The position numbers and the translations under genes are program-made. A DNA stretch of 64,000 bases from Branchiostoma floridae (taxonomy: Eukaryota > Chordata > Leptocardii > Amphioxiformes > Branchiostomatidae). Shown in pieces: positions 1-13,229 of the stretch (position 1 is its first letter; each line of letters opens with the position of its first letter). Below the pieces are notes generated by a model. It did not search any database. It had not been told where the DNA came from and saw nothing but the letters and a program-made list of their open reading frames with translations. The stretch spans positions 18,162,544-18,226,543 of the forward strand of contig NC_049993.1 in the NCBI RefSeq assembly GCF_000003815.2, in the 5' to 3' direction.

Positions 1-345
1 CCCTGTATATCCGACTTGCCGACAAATTCCATCAAGAGTAAGAGGTGCACAGTCTGAGACGTCCCCTCCATGTCACCATGCCCCTGTATTTCCGACTTGC
101 CGACAAACAAATTCCATCCAGAGTAAGACGTGCACAGTCTGAGACGTCCCCTCCATGTCACCATGCCCCTGTATATCCGACTTGCCGACAAACAAATTCC
201 ATCAAGAGTAAGACATGCACAGTCTGAGACGCCCCCTCCATGTCACCATGCCCCTGTATATCCGACTTGCCGACAAACAAATTCCATCAAGAGTAAGAGG
301 TGCACAGTCTGAGACGCCCCCTCCATGTCACCATGCCCCTGTGTA
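1..345. repeat. 85-bp tandem repeat, about four copies
   Basis: Units begin ccctgtat at 1, 82, 167, 252 and 337. The first is 4 bases short (acaa missing). Copies are nearly identical, so expansion is recent. The array runs off the left edge. The small open frames here are repeat artefacts. Confidence 0.95.
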
Positions 346-652
346 TCCGCTGCCCATCTAAAGCCCGGTTCCTTCACCAGAGGTTTTTACTGCGGCTTGT
401 TCTAAAAGCTTTCAGCACCGCCGAGCTTGCGGTAAGTCTGTCTGTAGGAAGCTCCGGACGGCCTGGTGGTTAAACCTGGAGGCCGTCGTCATGGTAACGG
501 ACAGGCGACCTTTGCGTTGCCGTGGCAACGGAGCAGGTGGGGTGGATATTTTTGGCGCGAAGACAGGTGGTTTTGAGACCCTCAGGTCGTTGTAGCTGAT
601 GTTTGATATGTTATTCTTCTTCTTCATACGCATTTTCGTTCGTGGTGGTGTC

Positions 653-880
653 ATTGAGGTGCAACCCTTGCCCGTCACAGGGTAGCCTAAATCCTTTGTT
701 TTTAAAAACAGGGTGTTAGGGGATATCAATTCGACGCACAGTTACTCAAGTTATAATACAGTGTGCGTTTTCAAAATACTGTAATCTGAAGCCACCGCCT
801 GTTCATGTCACTTGATATCCTATAATACCCTGATTTTAAACGCATCGGATAATGGTTGCCCTACGGATAAAGGTGATTCA
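653..880. mobile_element. Decayed palindromic MITE (CTAGTT family)
   Basis: The right end gccctacggataaaggtgat and internal ggatatcaattcgacg...cttgatatccta match the family copies at 3469-3673 and 50647-50850. The left arm is diverged. Confidence 0.5.
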
Positions 881-884
881 GCGT

Positions 885-1800
885 TAAAATAGGGAGAGAA
901 TGATACCCTATGACGGAGACACACCCATGGCATATTATTCGCCAAATTTGATACTTTTCTCAGCCAGCGTAATAAGTCTGGTACAGACCAGGTTTATCCG
1001 TCCACGATAGACTGGAGTACATAGTGAGTAATAATACATACATAAGCAAGAACCAAACACACGCAAAAAGGGGCAAGGTTGTTGTTCCTCTCTTTGTATC
1101 CAAATCGGTTCTATAAATACACCGATGGCGACGTGGGCAGATGCCGGATTGACTAGAAATGACAGCGGTGTTACATGTTACATCGTGAGCAAATATACGT
1201 GCATACACAAGAACTAAAAACACAAAAAAGGGGACAGGGTTGTTGCTTTTGTGTTGTTGATTTTTGTATCATTATTTCTATTCAACTTCTGAATACAAAA
1301 CCCAGATAATGGATCTGATATTTTATGTTAACCGTTGACTTTAAGTTACCTCAGTTGATGTTGTTACTTTTTCTGTTCACAAATTGTATAGGTTTTGTTG
1401 CTTATGTTTCATTTCATTGGATAATAATACCAAGAATAATGGTACAATATATCACTAGTGGAGGTCAAAATTTAACGCAAAAAAACTCTACCACTAGCTA
1501 CAGGGGAAAGCATCAGGCTTCACCTCAAACGAAATGACTGATTTATTTTCCTTTTTACCATGATATCCACCGTGCGTTTAGCACAGAAGATTTTCATTAC
1601 GATATAAAACACTGCCGGGGATATATTGATAATTCTAAGCCACACTAATGTTGAGCATGATAACAAACCTAGATACACACGTCTGGGAAGGATGTTCTAA
1701 TAACGCACACTTCTCAGCCCTCAGGGCTCCTCTCACTTTAATTACAGTCTACTGATGAACGACTCTCGGCCGAGAGTCAATATCAGAGTACATGGCTGTA
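885..1800. other. No gene or repeat recognised
   Basis: AT-rich sequence with only short chance frames. I see no splice-bounded coding segment and no copy of any family found elsewhere in the window. Confidence 0.5.
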
Positions 1801-1805
1801 ATACT

Positions 1806-2130
1806 AGGGTTGAAAATACTTTTTCTGCATACCTGCACTGGTGTAGGTGGCATTGAAAATTACCTGCACCAGACAAATTTTACCTGCACTACTCTGAATT
1901 CAGGAAGTATTCACCATTGCTACATTTTCTTTAATACTTCACAGGTGGTAACAGTCAATGCATCTAATAACAATCAACATTCACATACATCGTTGGACAT
2001 TTATGTATAAAACCCAGTACATGGACCAGTGCAGGTTAGGTGCAGGTGGGCACCTGGAATACCTGCACAGCTCCAATTGTAACTGCACTAACCTGCATAT
2101 GCAGGTGGTATTTCTAGTCTTGAATACGAA
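1806..2130. mobile_element. Decayed CAGGGCTC-type element
   Basis: Reads agggttgaaaatactttttc, gcatacctgcactggtg, then ttacctgcaccagacaaatt, and ends with several acctgcac boxes: the same order as 59170-59520 in inverted orientation. Confidence 0.7.
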
Positions 2131-2149
2131 TGAAGACAGAACATGGAAC

Positions 2150-2410
2150 CGTATATGATGGAAGCTGGCAAATTCATACCACAGACCTAATTGCGAATAC
2201 GTAATAAAAAAAAAACAGTATATAACGTAGATGTGAATTTTAAATGGAAAAATCTGAGACCACCTTTGCAGCACACACGTAACATAAATAATGTAAATCA
2301 TGACTAGACCGTTACATAAGGTACTGACCAGAACGTAATGGCCCTTGAAAACACAGCGAGACTATTACAAGAAACCCTTCACTTCATACTGCAATAACAT
2401 TAACTGGCAA
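2150..2410. repeat. Degenerate unit of the 5230-6245 repeat family
   Basis: Contains ctggcaaattcat, tataacgtagatg and catgactagaccgttacat followed by gcgagactattacaagaaac. The same modules recur at 2785-2830, 3815-4060 and in the tandem array at 5230-6245. Confidence 0.6.
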
Positions 2411-2431
2411 AACGTGGTCCGAAATAAATAT

Positions 2432-2609
2432 TACAGTGAAAGCCAGTTAATTGCACATCGGATTAACGCACACTTCTGTTAACTGCACGGAATCTGAGAA
2501 TACCAAACCAGTGCGGTCCAGATAGATAACTTCGCATTATTGCACCAGCCGGATAATTGCACCAAATTCACAGGCAAATAGGCCGTGCAATTAAGCGGCT
2601 TCTACTGTA
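2432..2609. mobile_element. Pogo/Tigger-like MITE (family 1)
   Basis: Ends TACAGTGAAAGCCAGTTAAT and ATTAAGCGGCTTCTACTGTA with TA flanks. About 178 bp, the same internal sequence as the other family 1 copies. Confidence 0.85.
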
Positions 2610-3468
2610 TCCGTATTGCAAGTCTATGCCAGAGTCTAATCACAAAACAAAACATATAGATGAAAAGATATAAGATATAAAAGATGGAGTGAAAATATTA
2701 TAAATGTCACTTTATCGATTCGTGGGTAGATACAATGAAACAAGGTTGATACATGTCGCCATATGTACAAGTGTGAGACATTTTTCATGACTAGACTATT
2801 ACATAAGAGCTTAATGGTGTTTCTCAACACAGGGGACCATTAGGGTAACCCTAGCTAACTCTTCAACAGCAATGTCAATAGGCTATGTTAATTTGATTAC
2901 ACGGATGACATCCGGGTGCATCAAGTTTCGGGCGTTGTCAAAAAAATACAAATTATTCAACCATACTGCTAATCGTACAAAGTAGCTTAAAAATAATCAA
3001 ATATATGCAGTGGATTACAAAACAAATATTGGAAAAACGTATAAAAATGTCATAGAATATTCTAAGGTCAAAGAAGAAACAAAAATGAAGAATCTATTCT
3101 TAGGTATACTGTTTTCTGTGTGTTCAGTTAAATGTTCAACCTTCCTGACCACTTAGATTTCATAATAAGGACAACTTTTTTGTGCAACAAGAGGACGTCA
3201 TCCATATGATAAAATCAACATGGCCTTAGCGTTACGTACATACCTGCAACTGGACAGATGGTTTTGAAACTAAATACGTCCTGGCTAAATAAGCAATGCC
3301 ACAGGTGTCATTGTAGGCAACAACGTAGCCGTATGGATGGAGAGAGAAGACGTATAAGAATGGAGTAAAAAAAAATAAAGATTTTAATTTCTGGATAAAA
3401 ATGGAGATTTACTTCCGGACGTTTCGTGAAGAGTGATGGATGTCACCCCAAACCGTTCGGAAGCTAAG

Positions 3469-3673
3469 CTAGTTCATCTTTTTTCGTGGGTTAACCTATA
3501 TCGTTGTTTATTGGAAAAACAAGATATTTGGGGAAAGCAAGTCGACGACGGTGGTTTCAAACCGTATATTGAATATCTTGCCATTTGAAACCACCATCCG
3601 TTAAATTGATATCCCTAATCACCAATTTCCAAACCAACGGATATAGGTTACCCTACGAATAAAGGTTAACTAG
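3469..3673. mobile_element. Palindromic MITE (CTAGTT family)
   Basis: Starts CTAGTTCATC and ends GGTTAACTAG. The centre contains aagtcgacgacggtggtttc mirrored by gaaaccaccatccgtta. Length 205 bp, against 204 bp for the SDHC intron 4 copy. Confidence 0.75.
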
Positions 3674-3789
3674 CGTTAATTTGCCGTTTACTATCCAGTT
3701 GCAGAGATTGAATTGTATTAGAATTTTAAATGTTTGTTTTTTACCTGAATGTATTACCTTCATAAACGTATTTGAAATTCTACAGTGGC

Positions 3790-4060
3790 CACCTATACAA
3801 CTCACAGGTAACATATATGATGTGAGTCATGACTAGACCATTACATAAGGCACTTACCAGAACGTAATGGTCCTTCTGCACACAGCGAGACTATTACAAG
3901 AAACCCTTCATTTCACATCGGTTACTGAAACGTAACATACTTTCCTTGAGTCACGACTGGACCATTACGTAAGGTACTAACTAGAGTGTAGTAGTCAGTC
4001 TATAACACAGCAAGACTATTACGAGAAAACCCCCACTCCACAAGCCAATAGTATAACCTA
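3790..4060. repeat. Two tandem degenerate repeat modules
   Basis: gtcatgactagaccattaca...cagcgagactattacaagaa is followed about 130 bp later by gtcacgactggaccattacg...cagcaagactattacgagaa. Same family as 2150-2410. Confidence 0.7.
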
Positions 4061-4081
4061 CATACCTATACCGGTGACTAA

Positions 4082-5144
4082 AGCCCCGGTCACAAAGCGC
4101 GTACGATTCCTTGCGATGGACTATTCCGCATATCGTACGATGAGCGCAGTACATCGCAAGAAAATCGTAAGCATCGCAAGCCATCGCAACGCATCGGATG
4201 GTGTTCAAAATTTTCCCAGCGTCGCACGATTTTTCACTTGTGTCTCTTCTGTATAGCCGTCTGACCGCTTTTGTGCTTCTGTAACCAACAAACATGTGGA
4301 CGTAGCTGTTAAATACCTTCCTATAATATCTTTAACTGTAAAAATAAATTAAAAAAGACCATGACAACAAGAGTATTACAAGCAAAAGTTCAAATCAAGC
4401 GTGAGTACTGGTATGGTTATCTCGGCCTGCTTGCCGGCTCTACGTGTCAGGCTCTTTCGAAGATCGTATCATGATATGCTATCAACAAAAAGATGCCATC
4501 ATACAAAAATCAAATGATAAGCATTATATCATATATATTTCCGACTCATAGAGCCTGCCTTTATGTTCGAGTTGTCCCCATGGTTATTACGATTATGGTA
4601 AACTGACCCAAGACCGACGAGAGCTGAGATTTGATCTAATTATAAACTCACGTGCATGAAGCGATCAAACAATTGTCTGCATCACCTGTGCGTGACGCGT
4701 TGTTCTCTGGTTGCGATTGTGGCAGTTGCGACTGATATATTTCCCCTTTTCGTCAATATCGACAATATCAGGTAAAACTGAAACCATCACAACATACTAA
4801 AAAATCATAAATCTATAACCTCATCAGTAGACAAAAATTGCCGTAATGAACTCTGCTATGGGGGCAAATAAAACCTTACGACGATAGCGAAATTTTGAAC
4901 ATGTTCAAAATCCATTTCAGCTCTATTTTTCGCCATACGACGCTCCCCGATTTACTATGATTCACTGCGATTGACACAGGCACGCTCTTATGACCTCATC
5001 GTACGATCCACTACGCGCTTTGTGACCACGGCTTTATATACTTAAACCATTGCTTCCGATTTTCTTCCGACTTACGTCGCACTGCGATTATCCTGCGCAT
5101 CGGAAGGAATCGCAAGGAATCGTACGCGCTTTGTGACCGGGGCT
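4082..5144. mobile_element. PIF/Harbinger-like non-autonomous transposon, 1063 bp, TAA target duplication
   Basis: Ends AGCCCCGGTCACAAAGCGCG and CGCGCTTTGTGACCGGGGCT, perfect over at least 20 bp. TAA flanks both ends (4079-4081, 5145-5147), the 3-bp TWA duplication of Harbinger elements. Subterminal atcgcaag/cttgcgat boxes are repeated. No transposase or Myb-like ORF is present. Confidence 0.9.
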
Positions 5145-5229
5145 TAACAGCAAATCCATATCATATATTCAATATCATATTGCAAGCAAGCAAACTGGAG
5201 TATACAGCGTTGGTCTTCATAATGTATGG

Positions 5230-6245
5230 GTGACTTATAAAATATGTAATCAGAAATGAGAAAAAATCATGTCTTCTTCAGCTATTGGTGGGACTAAGTA
5301 GACTGAAACTGCACTAAGGATTTTACATGCTGACATTGTTACAACTCATAGTATGTCTTACTGGAGTCACGACCTAAACATAACCACAACACACCTCTAG
5401 AATACAGCAGGCTATTCTGGGGAATCCTTTGCTCGACAAACCCATAACACCGCATACAATGGTGTCTCGAAATGAATATCAGACTCCTGGCAAATTTATG
5501 CCTGATTGTAAGGTAATTGCAAGGCCTCTAATTGCAAGCAAACAAATAAATAGTGCATAACGTAGACTGTTCATTGGTAAGAGACTCATTAAACATGGAA
5601 TCAACACCAGAGTAGCAAACATGTCGACTTCAGCTATTGACGTGGCTCAGTACAGTGAAACTGCACCAAGGATTTTACATGCTGACATCGTTACAACTCA
5701 TAGTATGTCTTACCAGCTAGAGTCACGACCTAACCATAACCATAACACAAGGTATGTGCCACAACATAATAGTCCTTCTAGAATACAGCAGGCTGTTACG
5801 GGAAATCCTTCGCTCGACAAACCCATAGCGTTACAAAGGTACCTTTAACGTGTCTCGAAATAAACATTAGACTCATTGCAAATCAATGCCTAATTGTAAG
5901 GTAATTGTTAGATCTCTTTGCATGCAAGCAAACAAATAAATAAATAACAGTGTACAACGTACATCATTGATGGGAGACTTATTAAACATGTAATCAACAC
6001 CTGAGAAGCAAACATGTCTACTTCAGCTACTGATCGAACTCAGTATAGTGAAACTGCACCAAGGATTTTACATCGTTACAACTCATAGTATTTCCTACCG
6101 GTATACAGGATTCACGACCTAACCATAACCATAAAACAAGGTGCCTACCACAACATAATATAATATCTCTAAAACACGGCATGGCTATTACAAGAAATTA
6201 TCTCCACTTCACAAACCGATAGCACGACGTTAGGTACGTACCTGC
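5230..6245. repeat. Tandem array of three 350-390-bp units
   Basis: Units align at catgtcttcttcagctattg (5268), catgtcgacttcagctattg (5619) and catgtctacttcagctactg (6012). Each then has gaaactgcac-aaggatttta, a gtcacgacctaa block and cagcaggctatt-like sequence. Confidence 0.8.
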
Positions 6246-8050
6246 CAGTGCCGGGAACACACACCTTACAGTCTAGTCGTGAGAAGGGCGTGCGCTGTTA
6301 GAAAGGGACTAATCGGAAACAATCCAGGGTGGGGTGAGATTTTTGGTATACAAATCTTACGGCAACAGTTATTGAATCGTTTGCAATCCTGTCGTTCAGA
6401 TTGTATTACATTTACCTTAACGGAAAGGAAACATCTATTTTTTCTAAATTTCTTCTTCTACTTCCTCCTCTTTTTCTTCTCAAAGCAAGGTCAATGACTT
6501 GAACCAGACGGTTGTCACCATGGTTACTGGCAAAGTAGAAGGCATCACGTGGACTTTAATTACATTGTATAGCAACTTAGCAAGCTAGGGGGGTGGTCAC
6601 AACATATATTTAGATTTTAGATAAAAATTGCAGACAATGCAAACACATGCATACACACTTTTACACTTCTCAATCTAATACACATTAACTCAACTGGTTG
6701 ACGTATACTTCAAATATAATAGATAAATATAAGCTCTGAGACACACAACATGTGGATGTGTTGAGAAAAAACAGAGAAGCAGTTTGTTAGGATGGACAAT
6801 ATGAAGGTAAATGTTTTGTTTTTGCTCTTGTTGTCACATTTCTAGTCCTGTTTATTATTGTTTTGTCAAATCTATTTTCAAAACTGTTCTTGTTTTCATT
6901 TATATCTCCCCGCGATGATGTCTGGTTCGCCCCTTAAGTGCTCGAACCCGCACAAGATGCATATCTTAGGAGAATTCAGGTGGAATAGTCTTGACGATAT
7001 GACACTAGAGACCATCATTATAAGCAGAGGCTGCCATGGGGTATCCGGTACTACGTAGCATACGTTAATGTACTGGGACGGTAATACCAGACTACCCTAA
7101 AGAGGACTCCAGTTAGTGTAATATCTACGATCATAATGTCAGACATCCATTGACATTATATCAAAAGGGCGATAGAATACCCTTTCCAACTGAACGCGTT
7201 ATTGTAACATACACGTAGCGACATGAAAAGAGTTGTGACAATTTTGAATACAACAACTAAAGAGCCATGTATAATGCATACACCACTTCGGGTGTACTGT
7301 AATCTTACTTCGATGAAGTAATAGCATACCAAGTGCGTAGTTGTATTTTAGTCAATATCATACAGTGATGTTTGAAACATTACGCGCGCTATATGGTTGA
7401 GATTATGGTAAGGGTATGACCATTTCTATTACGTCTTAAAGCCCTGTAAAACCCGAGTGCAAGGAAAACACTGTCGGGTAAAATATAACAAGTCAAGTAA
7501 ACCGAACTGTGTATTGCCCCGGTGATGGCTGGGAAAGAGCTTCTAATGGTTGAAACAATGAGGACAGATGGTTCCAATGTTTCGTAAATTAGACCTACGA
7601 TCCATTTTAATGAAAATGGATTGTATGACCTGATTACCTGATTATCCATCAACAATGTTTGTTCGTGATTTATATATAATGCTAATGGGACCTTCAGGCA
7701 TCAAATCGTCGCATGTAAAATAACTTAACACATTTATCGAGATAATATAAATGATTGGCTAAAAACGGGTGCATAGCGAAGCCGCATTGTAGTTCTAACT
7801 ACTTACAACAACATCATGCTTAATGCTTTATTTTGTTTGTTTGTTTATTTTACATGTATCGCTTTATCTTGGCGCTTTTCAATGTGCCCTGGGGGGTAAC
7901 CCCAGACATACATTACAGTACACAGCATGAATATCAAATAAGAGAAAATATTACAAGAGAAAATTAACATTAACGCACATATCTACCTGTTAATACAACT
8001 TAGGAATAACCAATGCATAATATGCAATAACTGATTAATGCTTTATAACC
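6246..8050. other. No gene recognised
   Basis: A pyrimidine-rich tract lies at 6430-6485, and a region near 7830-7930 resembles other retroelement-tail-like sequence. Minus-strand frame 7389-7655 (88 codons) has no known motif. Confidence 0.4.
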
Positions 8051-8250
8051 TTAAGGTTTAAACCTGTCCATAACGACCACTCAAGACTTGGTCCCAGTAT
8101 ACAGGTGGCCACTTCAGACTCTTCATTCTTAAGTCCAAGTAAAACATGACCTAATTAGGTACAAAATCCACCAAAATAACCACCACAAAGTGGCCACAAG
8201 GGCCAGGTGGTCTCTACGCAAAAGTGGTCACCGGTACAGGTTTGACTGTA
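8051..8250. mobile_element. Small DNA transposon (family 2), decayed
   Basis: The left part aaacctgtccataacgacca, internal caggtggccact, and right end gtacaggtttgactgta match 48217-48582 in order. Confidence 0.7.
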
Positions 8251-8470
8251 CTTGGTCAATGAACGTGAAATCCACCTTCTCTTATCGACAAGTACAAGAA
8301 ACAGTAGACGACTTCTTACGTCCCGAGGCGTGCGGCGTCTTCCAGCAGACGGTACTCAAGAGGATGAAGACAACAGTCGAGACTCGAACTTCTGACCTAG
8401 CCCTACGGAACAGAAAGAGAGCCGTTAACGACACCAGGCCGATTTCATCTTACGGGCTAACATGCATTCG

Positions 8471-8675
8471 CATAATTCCACCAGGTGCCATTATACCGCC
8501 ACCTTAAAAAACGTTGTTATAGAGGCCTTCTCAAGATTGTCTTCAACACCTAAATATCTGAATTGTATTACATTTAGAATATTTAACATTCGGTGTTCAA
8601 GACAATCTTGGGAAGACCTCTATACTAACGTTTTTTTTTAGGTGGTGGTATAATGACACCTGGTGGAATTATGAT
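8471..8675. mobile_element. Long hairpin element
   Basis: cataattccaccaggtgcca and ttatagaggccttctcaaga on the left are mirrored by tcttgggaagacctctata and tgacacctggtggaattatg on the right. Arms are about 85 bp around a 40-bp loop. The flanks 8280-8470 and 8676-9125 are degenerate repeats. Confidence 0.75.
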
Positions 8676-9928
8676 AGTCGATGTTACGTCGGAGGCAAGA
8701 CTGGTGTCTGAAAAAGAAGGTCCTCATGCTTGCGCGGAATTCTAGCTTCTGACGTAACAGAGAAGAGGGGGAGCTGGTACATGGTGAACCATGTACAAGG
8801 CGTAGCCTCCTTCGTAGACGTAAAGGGACGGGTGCCTGCATTTGTTTTCTGAGGGGTACGGCTGATTCGCGATTTTCAATACACGGCCAAGGCGTGCGCA
8901 AACGATATCCCCGAAATTAGATAACCATGATGAGGATCGCAAATCAGTGCTCTCCCCTCCTAATAAGTGTCGGCGCTCCTAGAATAGGAACCTGCGAGCG
9001 AGGCTACACCATGCGTACAGCAAGCGTCATGTACGGTGTACCTTACATCCTACTTCGGATTGTAAGACTGGCATCTGAAGAAAATGGTCACTATACTTGT
9101 GTGGGAAGACGCATGCCGTAAGATTAGCATCTGACACCTTCTTTAAGCAATATACGTCTGGATAGACACCTTACGAGATACGATCTTTCCTGCGTTGTGA
9201 TTGGTGAAAACTGAAGCCGACAAGAGCCCCTGTTCTCGCGTCCTATTGGTCGATGAAAATGACGTCAATGAAGATGTTCGATAGAACATTTGGCGAAAGA
9301 CCAGAATCAATAGAAGTGTCTTAACTTACGGTCATTTTTTTCCTATAAACTATGATGGTAGCTATTTTAGATGGCATCTGTAGCGCAATTTACGTTGATT
9401 TTGGAAGGAACGTCGTTAGGCTTAAGCTGCTATGACGTGTGCAGTGTTAATTGAGTCATTCTGAAAATGACGCAATTTTTTTTTTTCGAAAATAAGGGCC
9501 TTAATCACTACATTGGCGTATTTGTTGAAGAACGGAAGAAAAGTAGAATGGAAAATAATTCTGCTATCACTTTGCTTAGATACGATCAGAGTAGTAAGCT
9601 GGTGCAGGAAGGTGACGGATTCCAGACTCCCAACTCCCGACCCAGCGCAAAACTCGAGTGGGGAGTGGTCGGGAGCTACGCTAAAGCTAAAGTTTATCAC
9701 TGTATGCCCATACACCATCTCCGTTTCATAGCCATGGGAGTAAAGTCATGCGAAAATCCTGAATGTGAGAGAGGGGTTAAACTTGAGTCGTGATTTTTCA
9801 CCATCATCAAAATCATCAACATCATCATAGACGCTTTTGTTTTATCATCTATCCCAGACCTAACAAAAAAAAGTTGCAAACGCTGTTTGATTTGATACTG
9901 GTAAAATCTTTATAGCAAGCTATCATAA

Positions 9929-10029
9929 CTCCAAGCATATCCTACGGTAGCATGCACACTCCTAGGCCGGCTTCACTTCTCTGTCAGCTTTTGATAATAT
10001 CTTATGCTACCGTAGGATCTGCTTGGAGA
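9929..10029. mobile_element. Short palindromic element
   Basis: ctccaagcatatcctacggt and accgtaggatctgcttggag are inverted copies around a 45-bp loop. No ORF. Confidence 0.65.
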
Positions 10030-10440
10030 TTATACCAAGCGTGTATATATGGGCGAATCCAGGTTCACTAACTCTAGGGTACAAACGGGGCGTTAGTTTT
10101 CCGTACACGTGTCGGGGTTAGGACTCACTCCGACTGTTGATATCATGTCTGGAGTCGAGGACAAAAATCAATAAACTAGGCAAAACTAGTTAGTCTAGAC
10201 TGCGGGGCAGTTCATTTTATACAACACTGTAAGTCTGTTGAGATATGGTGCTGTAAGATAAACCGCTTGGAAGCTAATGATTTATTAGGGTGCGTCGAGA
10301 GATTGTAATGTATGGTAAAGGGAGTCCCATAGCTTTTCTAAGGCTGCAGGGGTAGTTAGTTGTTATCCACTGGCAGGCAGAGTCCAACTCTCTCCTTCTA
10401 CTACTTTTTACCTCCCCTACCGAAGTTAGTTACCCATTTT

Positions 10441-10531
10441 TACACCTGGGTGGAGTGAGTAAAGTCGTGTTAAAGTGCCTCTCCAAGGGCAAAAGATCGT
10501 TAGCATGATAGGATTTGAACCCATGACCTCT
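10441..10531 (-). repeat. SINE family A fragment, minus strand
   Basis: Minus-strand reading has gggttcaaatccta (B box) then cttggagaggcactttaaca and actccacccaggtg, as in the full copy at 27787. Confidence 0.7.
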
Positions 10532-11139
10532 GGTTCTGTAATATATGACGGAACTTGTATTTACTTTTCTTAAGCTTTAGTGAACGATCCACCGAAACAA
10601 TCTTATCCTAGGGCTAAAAAAACCTGCATGTATGACACCCGTTTGTCAAAAAGGAGGATGTACAACAGGAAATAGAGAAAAGGGGAGGAGCGAAAAAATT
10701 AATCCAACGCAGTAATAATAAACTCTGCAATAACTCTGTCAACCCAACATTACTTTTACGTCGATGAGGGTCAGACACCCAGGTAATATAACACTACAAG
10801 TATATAGAGATCTGCATCAGCTGATGTAGTAGGTTATTGTAAACCGTATTTAATTCAACATAACACTACTTTTGTTCCGCCTGTAGCTCACATTAAGACG
10901 AAAGAAGATAGTAAAACGTACCAGCGATGCATCAAAGTCAAGACAGCAACATTTCAACAAGACATTCCTACCAGATTTCCTGATACAGACCCACTTACGA
11001 TCTGACCCCTGTCAGCCCCCAGATATCAGCCGTCCGATGCGGAGATACCTTACGTTGTTATCATTCATAATCCAATATAAAAATGATTTCCCCACCAAGG
11101 GAACAAGATAGCTAAATATTTGATGAAAGGTTTGTGTTA

Positions 11140-12340
11140 TACGAGTTGGCAGATGAAGCCGGTCTGTGGAGTCATGGCATTTGGATGGAAGGCAATGTAA
11201 TTTCCGGGGTCGATTCAAAACGGACTTCCTTGTAAAGAGAACGGTCGTGGATTTAAGTCTGGTCTATACAAATGGGAAAAATAGCCTGTGGATTATATAT
11301 TTGCTTCTATGAAAAGAACTGAAATGTGCGGTATTAACGAAACTGAAATATACGATAGTAACGACATACAAGTCCAGCGATTTCCATTACTGGGATTTGG
11401 TTAGAATAAAATGTAATCCTCGGGTCGAAGCGAAATGGACTTACTTTAAAAGGAAAATTTAGGTGGTTGCTTCTGGTTTGTTATATACCAAATTGACAAT
11501 TTGTAATTGCATTCATGACATTTGGATAGAAGCAAATACAATTTTATTAGAAAAACTTTCTCGTAAAAAAAAAGGCCATATATTTAAGTGGATTATATTG
11601 AGAACGTAAGTCTGGTCTATACAAATGGAAAAATAGCCTGCGGATTATATATATTTGCTTCTATGAAAAGAACTGACATTTACGATAGCAAAATGTAGCG
11701 ATTTTCACTAATGTCCTTCGGATATAAGCAAATGTAATCCCAGGGTCTAAGCGAAATGGGCTTTCTTATAATTAATTGGAAAAGTTAAGTGGATGCTTCT
11801 GGTACAAAATGATAAGGTTTATATTAACAATTTGCATTCATGACATGTGAATAGAAGCAAATACAATTTTTGGTGTGATATGAAAACATACTTTCTTGTA
11901 AATAGAATTCGAAAGGCCAAAGATTTAATTAGATTATATTCAGATACATATACATATACAAGCACGATAACCTTTGCGTCTTTGTTGACATTTGGAGGAA
12001 AGCCAATGTAATTTCAAGGGTCGATACAAAAGAGATACTTCTTACAGAAAACTGTAATAGACCTAAATGGTTTCTTCTGGTACAAACTAAGATGAATGAA
12101 GGTACCAAAATAGCCATTTCCATTCTTCGCATTTTGCTGGAAGCAACTGTAATTTTGAGGGTCGATAAGGTAAGTACTGCACGTCTATATAATTGGATCA
12201 CATTCGGATACAGTCTAAAAATAACATTCGAACAGCGTTCGCTTCCTGTACAATTTGATACTAAAGTTAAGAAAACAGTTTTCATCGATGACATTTAGAT
12301 GAAGCGAATGTAATTTCTAGGGTCGATACAAACGGACTTT
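11140..12340. repeat. Degenerate tandem repeats around a gacatttggatgga motif
   Basis: Recurring order: gacatttgga-g-aagc, aatgtaattt, gggtcgat-caaa-gga, then a tgcttctggtacaaa block. Seen near 11170, 11390, 11510, 11710, 11840, 11985, 12120 and 12290. Old and heavily mutated. Confidence 0.65.
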
Positions 12341-12906
12341 ACTTCGAAGCAAAGGTCAAGGTATTAAGTAGTAGTTTTAGATAGGCGAAGTAACCTTTGG
12401 ATAGACTTTGCGCTTGGTACAAAACTTAAGAAAAGTATTACAAGAACTTTTGCATCGGAGACGGTATTCCAATTGATTGTCCTCTCTTTCTCTCTCGCAA
12501 CTTTCTTTCCATCACTCTCTCCATCTCCATCTCTCTTTTTAACTCCCCTTTTCACTCTTCCATTTCAACTCTCTCTCTCTCTCTGTTTATCTATCTTTAG
12601 TACATACATATGATTGATGTTTATGCGCTTGGACTCCATAGCGTATCAGCAAAACCATTTTTCTGCAGGGCATTACTATGTTAGGAAAACGTAGAAGAAG
12701 TCTACATTGTATCGTTGCCGGAGAGAATACTTAATACTAACATCATACCAAACTGAACATGTCATATAGCATCTACCCTGCCGTACTGTTAGGCAAACCA
12801 TGAATGAGGAAAGTAATGTTTCTTGACGTTGCGATAAATCACTTCCAAACAGGTCGTATTTGGTGGAAGCAGTGCTCAACTGTAGCTCAACTGGCAGCAG
12901 CCTCAG

Positions 12907-13074
12907 AATGGACCGATCCTGTCGAACGCCATATCGAACAGATAGAACCCCCTATTCTATTTCGAACACCTCCATCAAAAACTGCCCCATTGGGCAGACA
13001 TGGCAATTTTTGACGGAGGTGTTCGAAATAGAACCATGGTCGAACAGGGGGCGGGGTTTTGGGATCGGTCCATT
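12907..13074. mobile_element. Palindromic MITE (AATGGACC family), copy 1
   Basis: Ends AATGGACCGATCC and GGATCGGTCCATT. Inner arms ctatttcgaacacctcc and ggaggtgttcgaaatag enclose tcaaaa...ttttga. Other copies at 21540-21707 and 30436-30572. Confidence 0.85.
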
Positions 13075-13229
13075 AAGGTCCTCCTTCCAACAAGTTGGTA
13101 CCTGGGAGAGTCTGGTTCAAACACTAGGGAGAGCATCTCGGTTGGGACTCCATCTGTATTTTGGTGGGGGCTTTAGATAAGGGTCCGGCGTTCGAGGAGG
13201 TGCTTCGAACACGTTACAGTAGCTTCATT

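Noticed and set aside
45-312. Two 60-codon frames with similar sequence
   Set aside because: They are successive units of the 85-bp tandem repeat. The unit is not a multiple of three, so the frame is not maintained.
8190-8507. 105-codon plus-strand frame
   Set aside because: It starts in a family 2 transposon and ends in the 8471-8675 hairpin. No domain is visible.
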